This document shows, one piece after another, positions 61,485 to 64,000 of a stretch of DNA of 64,000 bases; position 1 is the stretch's first letter, and each line of letters starts with the position of its first letter. The DNA is taken from the NCBI GenBank assembly GCA_002368665.1, contig DFEK01000009.1, forward strand, positions 41,194-105,193. The letters run 5' to 3'. The notes below the pieces were generated by a model. That model did not search any database. It worked only from the letters and a program-made list of their open reading frames with translations, and was not told the origin of the DNA. The position numbers were made by a program, and so were the translations under genes. The stretch is from Lachnospiraceae bacterium UBA3804 (GTDB taxonomy: Bacteria > Bacillota > Clostridia > Lachnospirales > Lachnospiraceae).

Positions 61485-62354
61485 TCAGTTATTTGTTGCC
61501 AATTTAGCTAAGGAGCCGTAAAGCAGGGAATCCACTCCGGCATCCGAGGAAATCGGAATATAGATTGCGGAATGTTTCTTGCAGACCGCTTCGATATTCC
61601 GAATAAAATCTTCATACGTCTTTTTGTAGCTTCGAAGAACGGAGCCGCTCATGCTCATGCGGATGTCGGCACCGGTTTCGCAGTCTACCATCTGTACGGT
61701 TCCTTCAAACCGGGGATCTCTTTCTTCCGGAGAGAGCACCTGTAAGAAAACAACTTCCTGATGGCAGAAACGAAGATACTTGATCACTTCTTCGAAATTG
61801 TCGCAATATCCGTCGGAGATAAAGAAGCTCATTCCGTGCTGTTTGAAATTGCCACGTTTTAGACTTCCGAGAAAATCTCCGCCTCCGGAAAAATCGGTCC
61901 TTTCAAGGATCTCGATGGACTTTCTGAATGCCTGCATACCGGTCATGCCACGATGATTCTCGATACCACCGTCCTTCATAATATCCAGGAAAAGACGGTC
62001 TCCGTTTTCCAGCACAATATAAGACAATGCACCTGCCAGACGCTTGGCAGCCACTGCCTTGTTCTTTTCCCCGTAATCCATGGACTTACTGGTGTCTAAG
62101 ATTACGTGGAACAAACCCTCTTTTTCTTCCATGAAAAGCTTGATGAATAATTTGTCGAAACGACCGTATGCGTTCCAGTCAATACGACGGATATCATCAC
62201 CGAGCATGTATTCGCGGAAATCCGAAAACTCGACGGAATTACCCTTTGCTTTGGATTTCCTTCCGCCACTCATGCCGGCCGCGTTGCTTAAAGCAATGGA
62301 CATTCTGAGGGTTCTTAGTTTTGCATAGAATTCACTGTTAAATGCCTGTTCCAT
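61485..62354 (-). CDS. DUF58 domain protein
   Basis: 289 residues. SKAKGNSVEFSDFREYMLGDDIRRIDW followed by GLFHVILDTSKSMDYG is the DUF58 (VWA-like) signature, with a degenerate MIDAS (DTSKS). DUF58 proteins are standard partners of MoxR ATPases. It lies 23 bp after the MoxR stop and 10 bp before the BatA-like start. The MoxR-DUF58-VWA order is the usual one. Confidence 0.92.
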   Translation of the reverse strand: MEQAFNSEFYAKLRTLRMSIALSNAAGMSGGRKSKAKGNSVEFSDFREYMLGDDIRRIDWNAYGRFDKLFIKLFMEEKEGLFHVILDTSKSMDYGEKNKAVAAKRLAGALSYIVLENGDRLFLDIMKDGGIENHRGMTGMQAFRKSIEILERTDFSGGGDFLGSLKRGNFKQHGMSFFISDGYCDNFEEVIKYLRFCHQEVVFLQVLSPEERDPRFEGTVQMVDCETGADIRMSMSGSVLRSYKKTYEDFIRNIEAVCKKHSAIYIPISSDAGVDSLLYGSLAKLATNN

Positions 62355-62377
62355 CTTCTTTACCTAAACCCTGCAGA

Positions 62378-63364
62378 TTACTGTCCCATGGGAACGGATG
62401 CAATAATGTTGGCGATGATCTCATCTACCTTTACGCCGTCAGCCATTGCTTCGAATCCGGGAATGATACGATGACGAAGAGCCGGGAAAGCAACTGTCTT
62501 AATATCATCGAAAGAAACATTGTAACGGCCTTCCAGTAACGCCTTTGCCTTTGCACTTTGGAAAATAGCCTGGCCGGCACGGGGTGATGCACCGCATGCC
62601 ACATATCTCTTAACATAGTCATCCGCATTCGGGATTTCAGGATGCGTTGCAACAACAATACGAAGTGCATAATCGGTAACCGCATCTGCCATCGGAATAT
62701 CGCGGATAGCGACTCTCATATTGATGATGTCGTCACCGGTAAGGACAGGCTGTAACGTAACGTTCTGATTCGTTACGGTAATGTTCATGATATCTTTTAA
62801 CTCATTCAGTGTAGGGAAATCTACCTGAATCTTAAAAATGAAACGGTCCAACTGTGCCTCGGGAAGAGGATACGTTCCTTCGTTCTCGATCGGGTTCTGG
62901 GTAGCCAAAACCATAAACGGCTCTTTCAGACGGTATGTGGTGTTACCTACGGTTACCGTATGCTCCTGCATGGCTTCCAGAAGTGCGGACTGGGTTTTGG
63001 GCGTCGCACGGTTAATTTCGTCTGCGAGAACCAGATTTGCGAAAATCGGTCCGGGCTGGAATTCGAATACGTTTTTACCTTCCTGCTTAACGATCAGGTT
63101 GGTACCCGTTACATCCGCAGGCATTAAGTCCGGCGTAAACTGAATACGGGAAAAATCCATGGAGCAAACTGCAGCAAGTGCTTTTACCAACTGTGTTTTA
63201 CCAAGTCCGGGAACGCCTTCGAGTAAAACATTACCGCCGGAAAGCATTGCCCAAAGTACCTGGCGAATGACTTCCTTCTGTCCGATAATCGCTTTACCGA
63301 TCTCTGCTTCTGCCGTGTTGATTTTCTCCACCATTGCTCTTAATTCGTTTTCGTTTTGAATCAT
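62378..63364 (-). CDS. MoxR family AAA+ ATPase
   Basis: 328 residues. Walker A EGVPGLGKTQLVKALA, Walker B LVLADEINRATPKTQSALLEAM, sensor 1 MVLATQNPIENEGTYPLPEA and the C-terminal lid CGASPRAGQAI are all present. MoxR ATPases act as chaperones that activate or assemble VWA-domain partners. The gene is the second in the cluster, about 50 bp after the Gln/Gly-rich protein's stop. Confidence 0.95.
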   Translation of the reverse strand: MIQNENELRAMVEKINTAEAEIGKAIIGQKEVIRQVLWAMLSGGNVLLEGVPGLGKTQLVKALAAVCSMDFSRIQFTPDLMPADVTGTNLIVKQEGKNVFEFQPGPIFANLVLADEINRATPKTQSALLEAMQEHTVTVGNTTYRLKEPFMVLATQNPIENEGTYPLPEAQLDRFIFKIQVDFPTLNELKDIMNITVTNQNVTLQPVLTGDDIINMRVAIRDIPMADAVTDYALRIVVATHPEIPNADDYVKRYVACGASPRAGQAIFQSAKAKALLEGRYNVSFDDIKTVAFPALRHRIIPGFEAMADGVKVDEIIANIIASVPMGQ

Positions 63365-63413
63365 GACCCAAATTCTCCTTTGTCCTTACGTTTATCTGTT
63401 CTGTGCTTTATTT

Positions 63414-64000
63414 TTAATTCAGTCCCGAGAAGTATCCCTTAATGAAATCCTTCATGGAATTGGGAATCTTACTTTGATTCATCTTATTGTAGGCTTTATT
63501 GGTATAATCACCGATTACCTGCTTGTAGTCTTTCTGGGTACCCTTGCTCGTCTGGGAATACGGAGATTCAAACTTCTTGGATTCGCCTCCGGTAATCTTC
63601 TTTCCCTGCAGAGACGATTTGGTTCCGTTGTTTCCTTCGTCGAAAACCTGTACACCTTCCTGCTTTGCTCCGGGACCTTCTTCGGCATACTTGCTTCCGT
63701 TATACCATCCGTTTCCGGTACCGCCCTGGCCCTGCTGACCGCCTTGCTGACCCTGCTGGCCCTGCTGGCCGCCTTGCTGGCCCTGTTGACCCTGCTGGCC
63801 TTGCTGACCCTGCTGACCCTGCTGGCCGCCCTGGCCCTGTTGCTGACCCTGGCCTTGCTGTCCCTGGCCTTGCTGGCCCTGACCCTGCTGCTGGCCTTGT
63901 CCCTGTTGCTGTCCCTGACCCTGCTGCTGTCCCTGGCCTTGCTGCTGACCCTGACCCTGCTGCTGACCCTGACCCTGCTGCTGGCCCTGACCCTGCTGCT
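63414..64000 (-). CDS. Gln/Gly-repeat protein, 5' end outside the window
   Basis: An open minus-strand frame runs from the window edge to TAA at 63414. At least 90 residues of Gln/Gly repeats (QQQGQGQQQGQG units; 63720-64000) precede an ordered C-terminal part of about 100 residues: NGWYNGSKYAEEGPGAK, KKITGGESKKFESPYSQ and a final DYTNKAYNKMNQSKIPNSM leading to FIKGYFSGLN. The C-terminus is not a family I recognise. Similar Gln/Gly tracts occur in large membrane proteins (such as DUF4175) of MoxR-VWA clusters in other bacteria. Upstream position suggests a role with the MoxR cluster. Confidence 0.75.
   Translation of the reverse strand, partial: QQGQGQQQGQGQQQGQGQQQGQGQQQGQGQQQGQGQQQGQGQQGQGQQGQGQQQGQGGQQGQQGQQGQQGQQGQQGGQQGQQGQQGGQQGQGGTGNGWYNGSKYAEEGPGAKQEGVQVFDEGNNGTKSSLQGKKITGGESKKFESPYSQTSKGTQKDYKQVIGDYTNKAYNKMNQSKIPNSMKDFIKGYFSGLN
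63720..64000. repeat. Low-complexity Gln/Gly coding repeat reaching the window end
   Basis: CAG-CAG-GGT-CAG-GGC type codons on the minus strand repeat in units of 9-18 bp. It is coding and in frame; the array continues past the window edge. Confidence 0.9.

Noticed and set aside
63720..64000. Possible CRISPR-like or satellite repeat at the window end
   Set aside because: The repeats are in frame, coding for Gln and Gly, with no unique spacers.

Overview
The window looks like a chromosomal segment of a Gram-positive, low-to-mid-GC anaerobe of the Clostridia, most likely a Lachnospiraceae relative. This is inferred from AGGAGG-type ribosome binding sites, AgrC/LytTR-type signalling, Feo iron uptake, lipoprotein-anchored glycanases, LacI-sensor/EAL proteins, zinc-ribbon membrane proteins and consensus sigma-A promoters. 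No rRNA or other taxonomic marker is present, so the family assignment is tentative. Only one tRNA gene (Arg, anticodon ACG) is visible.

Layout. 0-9.3 kb: a truncated Lgt-like membrane protein, an unrecognised EIQT-motif protein, a MATE exporter, EPSP synthase (aroA), a CPBP protease, an AgrC/AgrA-like two-component pair, a YdcF-like protein and a DegV fatty-acid-binding protein. 9.3-18.4 kb: metal homeostasis. A copper ATPase carries a C-terminal chaperone domain with its own ribosome binding site. A large membrane protein and a second CPBP protease follow, then a feoA-feoA-feoB operon with a consensus promoter and a palindromic operator whose half-site arrangement recurs at the copA promoter. 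18.4-21.8 kb: a beta-glucan locus (AraC regulator, secreted GH16 lipoprotein, cytoplasmic GH5). 21.8-27 kb: an RsbV/RsbW-like pair, an Rrf2 regulator and a YhaO/YhaN-like nuclease-ATPase pair. 27-33 kb: three adjacent cyclic-di-GMP genes (GGDEF, EAL, GGDEF); the EAL protein combines a sugar-binding-type sensor with a C-terminal beta-helix. 33-41.5 kb: an unrecognised internally duplicated protein, lipoproteins, two alpha/beta hydrolases, and a LytTR-DUF3021-ABC operon with a 21-bp-spaced direct repeat upstream.

41.5-48.4 kb is an accessory region lying on the 3' side of tRNA-Arg. It holds a beta-helix lipoprotein with a collagen-like tail, a PIN/AbrB toxin-antitoxin pair, a frameshifted ribbon-helix-helix gene, a NERD protein and a DUF3990/XRE pair with two operator palindromes. 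A 93-bp near-perfect copy of part of the DUF3990 gene lies 6.2 kb away. Two GC-rich palindromic units adjoin the tRNA and repeat its 3' end.

48.5-51.9 kb is a TPP-riboswitch operon for a thiamine-precursor ABC transporter (thiamine-binding protein, permease, substrate-binding protein, ATPase), with a large palindromic element in its leader. 51.9-64 kb, all on the minus strand, encodes cell-surface functions: two zinc-ribbon membrane proteins of mirror-image architecture, a CapA-like protein, and a MoxR-DUF58-VWA-VWA cluster preceded by a Gln/Gly-repeat protein cut by the window end.

The strongest candidates for something new are the DUF3990/XRE module and its operators, the LacI-sensor/EAL/beta-helix protein, the internally initiated CopZ-like product, and the GTTAG-N6-CTAAC operator shared by the iron and copper loci.
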